The notes beneath the pieces were generated by a model that made no database searches, had not been told where the DNA came from, and worked only from the letters and a program-made list of their open reading frames with translations. The translations under genes and the position numbers were made by a program. From positions 1 through 9,235 of the forward strand of contig JADFQT010000085.1 of NCBI GenBank assembly GCA_022561675.1: a stretch of DNA of 9,235 nt. The letters run 5' to 3'. Positions 1-6,582 of this stretch are shown one piece after another; position 1 is the stretch's first letter; the number at the start of each line of letters is the position of its first letter. This DNA is from Chloroflexota bacterium. GTDB lineage: Bacteria > Chloroflexota > Dehalococcoidia > Lucifugimonadales > UBA3495.

Positions 1-283
1 GCGTAGTCAAGCGTAATCAGCGACTAGGGTAATCGGACCTAAGCAGTTTCGGTTAGCACTTTACGGATGTCGCCTTCCAGAGACCCGGTTGCAAAAACCC
101 CTCAGCTATATTTACGCCGCCCGGGGGGCCAATCTGCCCGAATGTACAAAGTCCAGCTTGGTTCCCCATTTTAAAGGGAGCATTTCTTCGGGTAGTGGCT
201 CCCCCGACCGTGTTTAGCTACAGATTCAAGGCTAAGTAAAATCCGGCCATCTTTTATCGCCTGACATCGCTGGAATGCCGGGG
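1..283. other. Gene-free region downstream of the leftward operon, with paired stem-loops
   Basis: No coding frame with a credible start and ribosome site is seen here, and no tRNA-like or rRNA-like segment. Read on the minus strand it follows the last leftward gene. Two adjacent stem-loops can form: GGGAGC/GCTCCC (198-203 with 176-181), and an 8-bp stem with a 2-nt bulge pairing 158-167 with 125-132. The region could be the 3' end of the leftward operon, the leader of a leftward gene outside the window, or an unidentified small RNA. I compared it from memory with common riboswitch cores (TPP, FMN, cobalamin, SAM, c-di-AMP) and found no full match. Confidence 0.5.
173..203 (-). terminator. 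Possible weak terminator of the leftward operon
   Basis: On the minus strand GGGAGC (203-198) pairs with GCTCCC (181-176) across a 16-nt loop and is followed by only TTT before an A run. It lies about 80 bases past the stop of the 154-aa gene, a sensible place for an operon end. The large loop and short T tract make it a poor intrinsic terminator; it may instead be part of a structured RNA. Confidence 0.25.
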
Positions 284-748
284 TTACACCTCCAACTGCT
301 GTCGGAAGGCTTCTACCAGGGCCTGTTCCAGCGCTTCCTGTTCGAGGCGAATATCCACCCCATTGACCAGCAGAGACATTCCCTGCTCGCCAAACCCCAG
401 GTCCAATACTATCTCCCGCTCGCCGTCCTCCTCCCAGGTAAGTATTGCGTTAACGTAGTCCGAATCCTCGAGTTCCTCGAGGTTGCCTGGCATGGGCAAA
501 GACTCCTCGGAGTCCTCTTCTTCCTCCTCTTCCCAGGAGAAGATGTTCTCTACTTCGCCCTGGCCGTTAAGCAGGACTGAGTTCATCTCTTGGAGCAAGC
601 CGGTCAGGCCCAGGGACTCGGCGATACGGGTCAGTTCCAACCTCTGGGCCTGCTGCGCCTTTTCGTCCGCCTGCATATCGCTTTGACGCTGCGCCCGTAT
701 CTCGGACAGATCATCCCTCAGCTCCCGGAGCGTATCCCGCCAGACCAT
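284..748 (-). CDS. Acidic 154-aa protein of unknown function
   Basis: I do not recognise this family. The start is well supported: an AGGAGG ribosome site (754-759) sits 5 nt before the ATG. Residues 1 to about 55 are charged and heptad-like (repeated L/E/R, no helix breakers), consistent with a helical or coiled-coil segment. Residues 72-82 are a run of acidic residues (EEEEEEDSEE). From about residue 95 the sequence looks like a small alpha/beta domain: two likely strands (AILTWEEDG, EIVLDLGFGEQG), a third (LLVNGVDIRL) and a C-terminal helix (EQALVEAFRQQLEV). There is no signal peptide or membrane segment, so it is probably cytoplasmic. It is the last gene of the leftward series, 88 nt after the 197-aa gene. 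The acidic middle may act as a flexible linker; a scaffold or nucleic-acid-mimic role would be speculation. Confidence 0.75.
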   Translation of the reverse strand: MVWRDTLRELRDDLSEIRAQRQSDMQADEKAQQAQRLELTRIAESLGLTGLLQEMNSVLLNGQGEVENIFSWEEEEEEDSEESLPMPGNLEELEDSDYVNAILTWEEDGEREIVLDLGFGEQGMSLLVNGVDIRLEQEALEQALVEAFRQQLEV

Positions 749-767
749 ATATCCCTCCTGATGGATC

Positions 768-788
768 GGTCAGGGTGTTTAATTGACC
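768..788. repeat. Short inverted repeat upstream of the 154-aa gene
   Basis: GGTCA (768-772) and TGACC (784-788) are perfect inverted copies separated by 11 bases, about 20 bases upstream of the ATG of the 154-aa gene and next to its ribosome site. It could be an operator half-site pair or a small leader hairpin. Five-base arms can easily arise by chance. Confidence 0.2.
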
Positions 789-836
789 CTCCCCTTAACA
801 ATGGGGGAAACTCACTTTTGTGAACCCTAGATAATG

Positions 837-1430
837 CTAGAGTAGCGGCTTATATCGCCGGGTGACCGCGAAACAATATTCGTCCACCCCACGAAAATCG
901 GCCAACCCGGTCTCCTGCCTGACCCTCTGCAAGGCATCCAGGAGGTCCAGATATCCCAATCCCAGGTGCCCCTTCCCCAAATTGGGCGGGCACTTACCCA
1001 TCAGCCGGAGAGCCCGCGGTACATAAGTTTGCCAGATTCCAAAAAGCGACGGGTCTCTCAAGCAAAGGAGGTAGGAGACGAACTCCTTACCCATGCCAGG
1101 CAAATGGTAGGAACCCCCACTGGCGGCGCATTCGGCGAACCGGACTTCCAGCGTGATGGTATCATAGAGCAGGAAGTCCAGAGCATCCCTTACCTCTTCC
1201 AGCTGGTTGGACCGGAACTCCTTGATTCCGCTGGCCCCCGAGGACCGAAACAGGGTGAGGCCCTGATCCCAGGAGAGTCCAGCCAAGGCCTCCTGGCCCA
1301 ACCAAATCCGGCACTCCGCGAACCGGCTCCAGCGCTGCCGCCGGTATTGCGCCAAATACCCCCGGTTGGCCGTCTCCCGATAAGTCTCCCATAGCCCTAG
1401 AGGCTTTGCGGCACCGGATTCGGCAGCCAT
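837..1430 (-). CDS. 197-aa protein of unknown function, overlapping purD; possible helix-hairpin-helix core
   Basis: The function is not known to me. The ATG lies inside the 3' end of purD (34-nt overlap) with GAGGA (1437-1441) 6 nt upstream, and no in-frame alternative start falls nearby, so translation is probably coupled to purD. Residues 1-50 are rich in R, Y and W. Residues 108-145 read as YHLPGMGKEFVSYLL, then DPSLFGIW, then RALRLMG. This pattern (glycine-turn helix pair, then a 'P-x-x-F/Y-x-I/V-W' segment) resembles, from memory, an HhH-like domain found in several restriction-associated and uncharacterised proteins. The C-terminal half continues with an amphipathic helix (LDLLDALQRVRQETGL) and ends VDEYCFAVTRRYKPLL. 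It has no membrane segment or signal peptide. The domain suggestion is an inference from motif shape; a nucleic-acid-related role is possible but not shown. Confidence 0.7.
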   Translation of the reverse strand: MAAESGAAKPLGLWETYRETANRGYLAQYRRQRWSRFAECRIWLGQEALAGLSWDQGLTLFRSSGASGIKEFRSNQLEEVRDALDFLLYDTITLEVRFAECAASGGSYHLPGMGKEFVSYLLCLRDPSLFGIWQTYVPRALRLMGKCPPNLGKGHLGLGYLDLLDALQRVRQETGLADFRGVDEYCFAVTRRYKPLL

Positions 1431-2716
1431 GCCCCGTCCTCAACTGTGCTGGGAATCTCCCCAATATCTCTGCGATAGTAGCAGCCGTCAAAGTGGATCA
1501 TCTCCAGGCGGCGGTAAGCGTTGAAGCGGGCATCGGCCAGGTCATCCCCCCAACCTACCACGGTCAACACCCGGCCGCCGCTGGTGACCACCGGATCTTC
1601 AGGACCCTCCCCGGTCAGCCTGGTGCCGGCGTGGAAGACCAGGGAACTGGGAATCTCCGTTTCTAAACCGGTTATCCGGTATCCCGTCTGATATTTCCCA
1701 GGATACCCGCCGGAGGTCATCACCACTCCGACATGAGCCCTTGATCGCCAGCATACCGGAACCTGGTCCAGAGTCCCCTGAGCGCAGGCCAGCATCACTT
1801 CCAGCGGGTCCGATTCCAGCAGAGGCAGGATTACCTGGGCTTCCGGGTCACCGAACCGGCAATTGAACTCTAACGTCTGAATTCCTTCCTCGGTTAACAT
1901 AAGACCGGCGTAGAGCACTCCCCGATAGGGAGTTCCCCGCCCGGCCAGCAGCCGCAGCACCGGAGCGATAACCGTGTGTTTGACCTCTTCCGCCAAGCCC
2001 TCGTTCCAGAATTCGGGAGGAGTAAAGCTGCCCATTCCTCCGGTGTTGGGGCCTACATCGCCGTCGCCCACCTGCTTGTAATCGCAGGCGGCAACCAGTG
2101 GCGAGATGGTTTCGCCGTCGGTAAAGGCGAAGACCGAGATCTCCTGGCCGGTCAAGAACTCTTCGATAACCACGGTTTTACCGGCGGCGCCAAAGGCACC
2201 CTCGGTCATACATCGGCGAACCGCCGCCGCCGCCTCTTCAGCGGTCTGACACAGCAGCACGCCCTTTCCCGCCGCCAGGCCGTCGGCCTTGACCACTGTG
2301 GGACCAGGGTGGGACGATAGGTATTCCAGGGCCTGCTGCTCGTCCCGAAAGACACTGAAGCTAGGGCCGGGAACACCGGCCTCTTGCATTATCGCCCGGG
2401 CAAACCCTTTGCTCGACTCGATTCGCGCCGCCGCCTGAGTGGGCCCGAAGGCGCGAATGCCGGCTTCCGACAGCCGGTCGACTATACCGTTGGCCAGGGG
2501 CAACTCCGGCCCAACCACCACCAGGTCGATACCCAGGGAACGGGCCGTCTCAACCACTGAAAGAGTATCGCCGGGGTCAACCGGCAGGTTGGTCGCCAGC
2601 CGGGCGGTACCGGCGTTGCCCTCAGCAACCCATAGCCGGTCCAAGTGAGGGCTCTGGCTGATGCGCCAGGCCAGCGCGTGTTCCCGACCGCCCGAACCTA
2701 GAAGGAGAACCTTCAA
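1397..2716 (-). CDS. purD: Phosphoribosylamine-glycine ligase (GAR synthetase)
   Basis: This enzyme joins glycine to 5-phosphoribosylamine with ATP, the second step of de novo purine synthesis, in the cytosol. Seen in the 439-aa product: N-terminal GSGGREHA (residues 7-14), the ATP-grasp segment VVKADGLAAGKGV (141-153), GPNTGGMGSF (222-231) and the metal/ATP-binding segment EFNCRFGDPE (283-292). Length is close to the usual 420-435, with about 15 extra residues at the C-terminus that run into the next gene. I place the start at TTG 2716: it gives the family's typical MKVLLLGSGGREHAL beginning, has a perfect GGAGGT ribosome site 7 nt upstream, and leaves a 16-nt gap after guaA. The ATG at 2746 would add 10 atypical residues and overlap guaA by 14 nt. 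Confidence 0.96.
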   Translation of the reverse strand: MKVLLLGSGGREHALAWRISQSPHLDRLWVAEGNAGTARLATNLPVDPGDTLSVVETARSLGIDLVVVGPELPLANGIVDRLSEAGIRAFGPTQAAARIESSKGFARAIMQEAGVPGPSFSVFRDEQQALEYLSSHPGPTVVKADGLAAGKGVLLCQTAEEAAAAVRRCMTEGAFGAAGKTVVIEEFLTGQEISVFAFTDGETISPLVAACDYKQVGDGDVGPNTGGMGSFTPPEFWNEGLAEEVKHTVIAPVLRLLAGRGTPYRGVLYAGLMLTEEGIQTLEFNCRFGDPEAQVILPLLESDPLEVMLACAQGTLDQVPVCWRSRAHVGVVMTSGGYPGKYQTGYRITGLETEIPSSLVFHAGTRLTGEGPEDPVVTSGGRVLTVVGWGDDLADARFNAYRRLEMIHFDGCYYRRDIGEIPSTVEDGAWLPNPVPQSL

Positions 2717-2723
2717 GTCCTGT

Positions 2724-2729
2724 ACCTCC
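2724..2729 (-). promoter_or_regulatory. Ribosome binding site that fixes the purD start
   Basis: The minus strand reads GGAGGT here, then 7 nt, then TTG (2716-2714). The ATG at 2746 lies upstream of this site and so cannot use it. This is the reason for choosing the TTG start of purD. Confidence 0.75.
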
Positions 2730-2732
2730 GGT

Positions 2733-4301
2733 CTATTCCCATTCAATAGTGCCCGGCGGTTTGCTGGTGATGTCGTAAACCACCCGATTGACTCCGGGGA
2801 CCTCGTTTACTATGCGATTGGAAATGCGGGCCAGCACCTCATAGGGCAGGCGGACCCAATCCGCCGTCATGGCGTCATCGCTGGAAACAGCCCGAATCGC
2901 ACAAACGTAACCATAGGTCCGGAAATCTCCCATCACTCCCACGGTACGGCTGTCGGTCAAAACGGCGAAGCTTTGCCAAATTTCCTCATACAGGCCGGCG
3001 GCCGATATCTCTTCGTTGACGATGGCGTCGCATCCTCGCAGCAGGTCCAGCCGTTCCTCTGTGACCTCCCCAATTATGCGGATGGCCAGCCCCGGACCGG
3101 GGAAAGGCTGCCGCATGACCACTTCTCGAGGCAGCCCCAACTCCAGACCCACTTCCCGAACCTCGTCCTTGAAGAGGTAGCGCAGCGGCTCTACCAGCTC
3201 CAGCTCCATGTTTTCGGGTAGGCCGCCCACGTTATGATGGGTTTTGATGCGAGCCGAGTTCCGGCTGTCCGGCGCTTCGCTTTCGATGACATCTGGATAC
3301 AGGGTTCCCTGGGCCAGGAATTGAGCGTTGCTCAGCTCGGGAGCGATTTCCTCAAAAACGTGGATAAATTCCTCGCCGATGGCTTTACGCTTGGCTTCCG
3401 GATCGGTGACCCCTTCCAGCCGGGCCAGGAACCGCTGGGAGGCATCAACGTACATCAGATTAAGACCCAGGCTGCGCTTGAAAGTCTCCTGAACTCCCTC
3501 CGCCTCGCCGGCTCTTAAGACTCCATTATTGACGAAAATACAGGTCAACCGATCCCCAACCGCCCGGTGCAACAGCAACGCGGTCACCGCCGAGTCCACG
3601 CCGCCCGACAGCGCGCAGATGACTCGACCATCGCCGACCTGGCGCCGAATTCGGTCCACGGCGCCGGCAACGAAATTGGCGGGAGACCAGGCGCCCTGAC
3701 ACTGACAAACCAGCCGGAGAAAGTTGTCCAGGATGGACATACCCAGGGGGGTATGTGCCACCTCCGGGTGAAATTGCAGCCCGAAAATCTTGCCGCCGTT
3801 GCCGATGGCGGCCATGCTCGAGTTTTCGGTTTGAGCCAGGGCGGAAAAGCCCGCCGGCAACTCCTCAATCCGGTCCCCGTGGCTCATCCACACTTGGCAA
3901 GAAGGGGGCAATCCCTGAAACAAAGCATTGTCCTGCTCGTTTCGCTCTAGCGTCGCCTGGCCGTATTCCCGTTTGGCCCCCGGGGCTACTCGTCCTCCCA
4001 ACTGATGAACCAGGGCCTGCATTCCGTAGCAGATGCCTAGCACCGGCAAGTCCTGTTGGAATACCCAATCCGGCACAAGAGGGGCATTGGGCTCGTAAAC
4101 GCTGGCGGGACCGCCGGAGAGAATGACACCCTTGGGGTTAAGGCGTTGACAGACCTGATCCCAGGTGGCGGAGGGCTGGACCAATTCGGAATATACCTTC
4201 AACTCCCGGATCCGGCGGGCGATCAGATGGCTGTATTGAGAACCGAAGTCAACCACCACGATGCCCTCGGAAAGGCCATTGGAAATCCCGCCGCCGTCCA
4301 T
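2733..4301 (-). CDS. guaA: GMP synthase (glutamine-hydrolysing)
   Basis: It converts XMP to GMP using ATP and ammonia released from glutamine; a cytosolic two-domain enzyme. The N-terminal glutamine amidotransferase domain has the nucleophile Cys91 in GICYGMQ and His178/Glu180 in QFHPEV; VDFGSQYSHLIARR (residues 17-30) is the usual opening. The ATP pyrophosphatase domain has its P-loop SGGVDS at 232-237. The C-terminal dimerisation domain ends in KPPGTIEWE, the usual family ending. With ATG 4301 the product is 522 aa, as expected (E. coli about 525). The frame stays open to an ATG at 4502, but that adds 67 residues unlike any GuaA. GTG 4355, with GGGAG 5 nt upstream, is an alternative start giving 540 aa; the GGAGG before ATG 4301 is only 2 nt away, so the exact start is less certain than the identity. 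It is the first gene of the purine operon. Confidence 0.95.
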   Translation of the reverse strand: MDGGGISNGLSEGIVVVDFGSQYSHLIARRIRELKVYSELVQPSATWDQVCQRLNPKGVILSGGPASVYEPNAPLVPDWVFQQDLPVLGICYGMQALVHQLGGRVAPGAKREYGQATLERNEQDNALFQGLPPSCQVWMSHGDRIEELPAGFSALAQTENSSMAAIGNGGKIFGLQFHPEVAHTPLGMSILDNFLRLVCQCQGAWSPANFVAGAVDRIRRQVGDGRVICALSGGVDSAVTALLLHRAVGDRLTCIFVNNGVLRAGEAEGVQETFKRSLGLNLMYVDASQRFLARLEGVTDPEAKRKAIGEEFIHVFEEIAPELSNAQFLAQGTLYPDVIESEAPDSRNSARIKTHHNVGGLPENMELELVEPLRYLFKDEVREVGLELGLPREVVMRQPFPGPGLAIRIIGEVTEERLDLLRGCDAIVNEEISAAGLYEEIWQSFAVLTDSRTVGVMGDFRTYGYVCAIRAVSSDDAMTADWVRLPYEVLARISNRIVNEVPGVNRVVYDITSKPPGTIEWE

Positions 4302-4635
4302 GCCCTCCACCGCCGCCCGCTGGAGGTCCGAAGCCAATTCCGGTTCTGCTGTCACCCCTGCTCCCAGACCTGTTCTCAGGTCGATACTTGGGTCTCTCCT
4401 TGGGTATCCCGGGCCCCAGGATAGGTCACTAATCGCTTCAGGAACAGCCGGCGAATTTGCGCCCCTTTGCCCGCCGTGCACCAAAAATATACCATACCCC
4501 AACGCCTCTGACTACCCAGAGATTGGCCACAACATCGACCGTTCTTGGGGGCCAAAATTAGACCGCAGACGGCATCCGTGCTAAACTCAACACCTTCCAA
4601 ATGGGTATCCTATATCAAGCTCGAAACCGGTTAAT
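4302..4635. promoter_or_regulatory. Divergent intergenic region with structured guaA leader
   Basis: The strand switches here, so promoters for both operons should lie inside. On the minus strand a TATATT at 4491-4486 could be a -10 box for guaA, implying a leader of nearly 180 nt; I see no convincing -35. That leader can form a perfect 6-bp hairpin with a 4-nt loop (4367-4382) and a TATCC/GGATA stem (4405-4423). On the plus strand TATCCT/TATATC (4606-4616) could serve as a -10 about 20-30 nt before the sua5 start, again without a clear -35. No known purine riboswitch core is apparent. The open frame extending guaA upstream is probably not translated. Confidence 0.45.
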
Positions 4636-5259
4636 TTGCCCGATTTAAAGTTCCAGTATCAGTTCCGGCGGGAGATAGATGTTGCGGCGCGTCAGCTACA
4701 GTTGGGCGGGGTCGTAGCCTTCCCAACCGACACTCTCTACGGCCTGGGAGCGGACCTATTCGACGAATCCGCGCTGGAGCGCATCTTCGCCATCAAAGGA
4801 AGGCCGGCGGACCTGGCGCTGCCGGCGCTGCTGGCCGGCCGGGAGCAACTTGAGATGGTTACCGACGAATTTCCGGAGGTCGGAACTCGGTTGGCGGAAC
4901 GATTTTGGCCCGGTTCCCTGACCCTGGTAGTCCGGAAGGGGAGACGGGTACCGGACCTGGCCACGGGAGGAAGGTCCACCGTAGCGGTGCGAATTCCCAA
5001 CCATCGGGTACCCCTGGCTCTGGCGAGCAAACTGGCTGGTCCAATAACCGGAACCAGCGCTAACTTGAGCGGCGGGCCAGACCTGGTGTCCATAGAGGAG
5101 ATAGAGCGGCAGCTGGGTTCCCGGCTGGAGGGCATAATCCGGTGCGGCCCGCCGCCGATGGGTATCCCTTCCACCGTCGTGGACGTAACCTCAAATGAAG
5201 CCAAGGTGCTGCGAGAAGGGGCGATACCCGCTAGTGAGATTTTAGAGGCCGTGTCATAA
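4636..5259 (+). CDS. tsaC: Threonylcarbamoyl-AMP synthase (Sua5/YrdC/TsaC family)
   Basis: This enzyme makes threonylcarbamoyl-AMP from threonine, bicarbonate and ATP, the first step towards the t6A base next to the anticodon of ANN-decoding tRNAs. The 207-aa product is a single YrdC-like domain, matching the short TsaC form without the C-terminal Sua5 domain. Visible motifs: FPTDTLYGLG (29-38), KGRP (54-57), WPGSLTLV (91-98), RIPNH (119-123), TGTSANLSG (138-146) and PSTVVDV (178-184). After KGRP the sequence is ADLALPALLAG rather than the commoner 'NPL' form. The start is the TTG at 4636; no ATG lies in frame upstream before a stop at 4582, and there is no clear ribosome site, so the mRNA may have a very short leader. 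It is the first gene of the rightward block. Confidence 0.93.
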   Translation: MPDLKFQYQFRREIDVAARQLQLGGVVAFPTDTLYGLGADLFDESALERIFAIKGRPADLALPALLAGREQLEMVTDEFPEVGTRLAERFWPGSLTLVVRKGRRVPDLATGGRSTVAVRIPNHRVPLALASKLAGPITGTSANLSGGPDLVSIEEIERQLGSRLEGIIRCGPPPMGIPSTVVDVTSNEAKVLREGAIPASEILEAVS

Positions 5260-5276
5260 GCCAGCTCGAGATGCTG

Positions 5277-5359
5277 ATTAACTTGGTAATTTTCCCAAAA
5301 TGTCCCCCCGAGCCGAAGGGCTCTTTCGAAATCACATTGGTTAGTTTGGGATAGTTAAT
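5277..5359. repeat. Nested inverted repeat after tsaC
   Basis: Three pairs of inverted arms share roughly one centre: ATTAACT (5277-5283) with AGTTAAT (5353-5359), TCCCAAA (5293-5299) with TTTGGGA (5345-5351), and GAGCC (5310-5314) with GGCTC (5319-5323) across a GAAG loop. The innermost stem is followed by TTT and could act as a weak terminator for tsaC. The overall layout looks like a long interrupted hairpin or a decayed palindromic element. No protein with a credible start is encoded here. Confidence 0.5.
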
Positions 5360-5396
5360 TTCCGCGAGGACCCTTGCCGCTGTCGATTCTCCAGAG

Positions 5397-5468
5397 GGTG
5401 AAACCATTACCCTAGCCGCCCAATATGCCTTATGCGGTGAAACCATTACCTTAGCAGCCCAATATGCC
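5397..5468 (+). repeat. Tandem duplication, 33-base unit at 39-base period, in frame with the next gene
   Basis: Positions 5397-5429 and 5436-5468 are near-identical 33-base copies (two differences), with a 6-base spacer, giving a 39-base (13-codon) period. In the frame of the downstream prenyl-synthase-like gene they read GETITLAAQYALC then GETITLAAQYAEY, and the frame is open from 5355 onward. Each copy carries GGTGA followed 4 nt later by ATT, so each could offer a ribosome site with a rare AUU start. The duplication therefore probably sits at or over the true 5' end of the gene. Confidence 0.8.
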
Positions 5469-5489
5469 GAATACCGGGAAGCCCTGAAT

Positions 5490-6488
5490 GTGGAGTTGCG
5501 AGCCAGCTTCTCCTCCAGGAAAGGCTTCCTATACGACATGCTCAGCTATCACCTGGGGTGGACCGACCAGCAGGGCCAACCGGAAGATAATCCGCCGCCA
5601 GCCCATTTCCCATCGCTGATTGCCCTGGTGACCTGCCAGGCCTTGTCCGGCGATTTCCGGAAATCGCTACCCATCGCCGCGGCAGTTGAGTTCGTGTACA
5701 ATTTCACCCTGGTTCACGGCGAGGTCCAGAGTGGCGGTATCGACGCGCAGGAACGGCCCAGCATCTGGTGGGTGTGGGGTCCGGCGCAGGCCATCAACGC
5801 CGGAGACGGGTTGCACGCTCTGGGCCGCAGCACCATGATGCGCCTGGCTGAATGGGGCTTGGAACCCGATGCGGTGTTGCAGGCGGTGAAGGCACTGGAC
5901 CAGGCCTGTCTCTCCTTGTGCGAGGGACAGTACATGGACCTGAGTTTTCAGGATCAATTGCTGGTCACCGAAGCAGATTACCTGGACATGGTTCGGCGCA
6001 AAGCGGGGTCCTTGCCTGGGTGCTCCGCCCAATTGGGAGCCCTGGCATCGGGGGCTGAGCCGGATGTCTGCGCCCAGTTTCAGGAGTTGGGCGTCAAGTT
6101 GGGCATGGCCTGGCAGCTAACCCGCGACATATCGAGTCTGTGGGGCCCAGAAGGAGACGGCTCGACCGCCAGCAACGTGCTGAACAGGAAGAAAAGCCTG
6201 CCCATAATCTACGCCTTTGACCATTCTGATATCCCCACCAAGCGGGAGTTGGGCAACATCTATATGAAACGGGTTCTAGAACAGGACGATACGGTGCGGA
6301 TAATCAATATTCTAGAACAATGCGACGCCCGCCAATACGCGGAGGCCCAGGCTCAGCAGCTGGCGGAGGAAGCCCTGGCGACGCTGGGAGAGCTTTGCCT
6401 GCCGGAGGATGGCCTGACCAGCTTCGAGACCCTGGGTAGGTGGGCTTTGGGAAAATCAAACCCGTCGGAGAATCCTTCGGGCTGGTAA
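5490..6488 (+). CDS. Polyprenyl-diphosphate-synthase-like protein with lost catalytic motifs
   Basis: The fold family is the all-helical isoprenyl diphosphate synthases, which condense isopentenyl diphosphate with an allylic diphosphate. Retained features are AQAINAGDGLHALGR (99-113), GQYMDLSF (146-153) and NRKKSLPIIYA (232-242). The catalytic signatures are missing: where family members have DDxxD after the conserved H, this reads HGEVQS (76-81); the second aspartate-rich motif is RDISSLWG (212-219), with one Asp left; the GKxxRP diphosphate-binding segment reads PAHFPS (37-42); and the usual KT reads KA (171-172). It is thus probably inactive alone, perhaps a partner subunit or regulator of an active synthase elsewhere. 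The GTG at 5490 is the first NTG start apart from a CTG at 5484, but it has a weak ribosome site, and the open frame upstream reads like a natural N-terminus (AAQYAEYREALN), so the protein may start earlier, at ATT 5445 or 5406. The reading frame is intact throughout, which argues against a simple pseudogene. Confidence 0.82.
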   Translation: MELRASFSSRKGFLYDMLSYHLGWTDQQGQPEDNPPPAHFPSLIALVTCQALSGDFRKSLPIAAAVEFVYNFTLVHGEVQSGGIDAQERPSIWWVWGPAQAINAGDGLHALGRSTMMRLAEWGLEPDAVLQAVKALDQACLSLCEGQYMDLSFQDQLLVTEADYLDMVRRKAGSLPGCSAQLGALASGAEPDVCAQFQELGVKLGMAWQLTRDISSLWGPEGDGSTASNVLNRKKSLPIIYAFDHSDIPTKRELGNIYMKRVLEQDDTVRIINILEQCDARQYAEAQAQQLAEEALATLGELCLPEDGLTSFETLGRWALGKSNPSENPSGW

Positions 6489-6582
6489 CAACTCGCCGGC
6501 CCAAAGGTTTCCTCCGCGTTAATCTGCGCCCCATCTGCCAATAATAGGGAGCCAAAAGGGAGTCGGGAGGGAGCGACCGGAG

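Noticed and set aside
2717..2746. ATG 2746 as purD start
   Set aside because: It overlaps guaA, adds 10 residues before the family's usual MKVLLLGSGG start, and lies upstream of the strong GGAGGT site that serves TTG 2716.
4302..4502. 67-residue N-terminal extension of GuaA starting at ATG 4502
   Set aside because: GuaA proteins normally begin about 15 residues before the DFGSQY motif; ATG 4301 fits this, and the extension has no recognisable features.
5310..5326. Strong intrinsic terminator for tsaC
   Set aside because: The GAGCC/GGCTC stem has only 5 bp and is followed by three T residues; recorded only as part of the nested inverted repeat.
5397..5468. CRISPR-like repeat
   Set aside because: There are only two copies, the spacer is 6 bases, and no cas gene or further units are present; a simple tandem duplication explains it.
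5231..5539. Minus-strand open frame with an internal peptide repeat (YWAAxVMVSP twice)
   Set aside because: The peptide repeat is just the reverse reading of the tandem DNA duplication; the plus frame continues into a recognisable protein and the minus frame does not.
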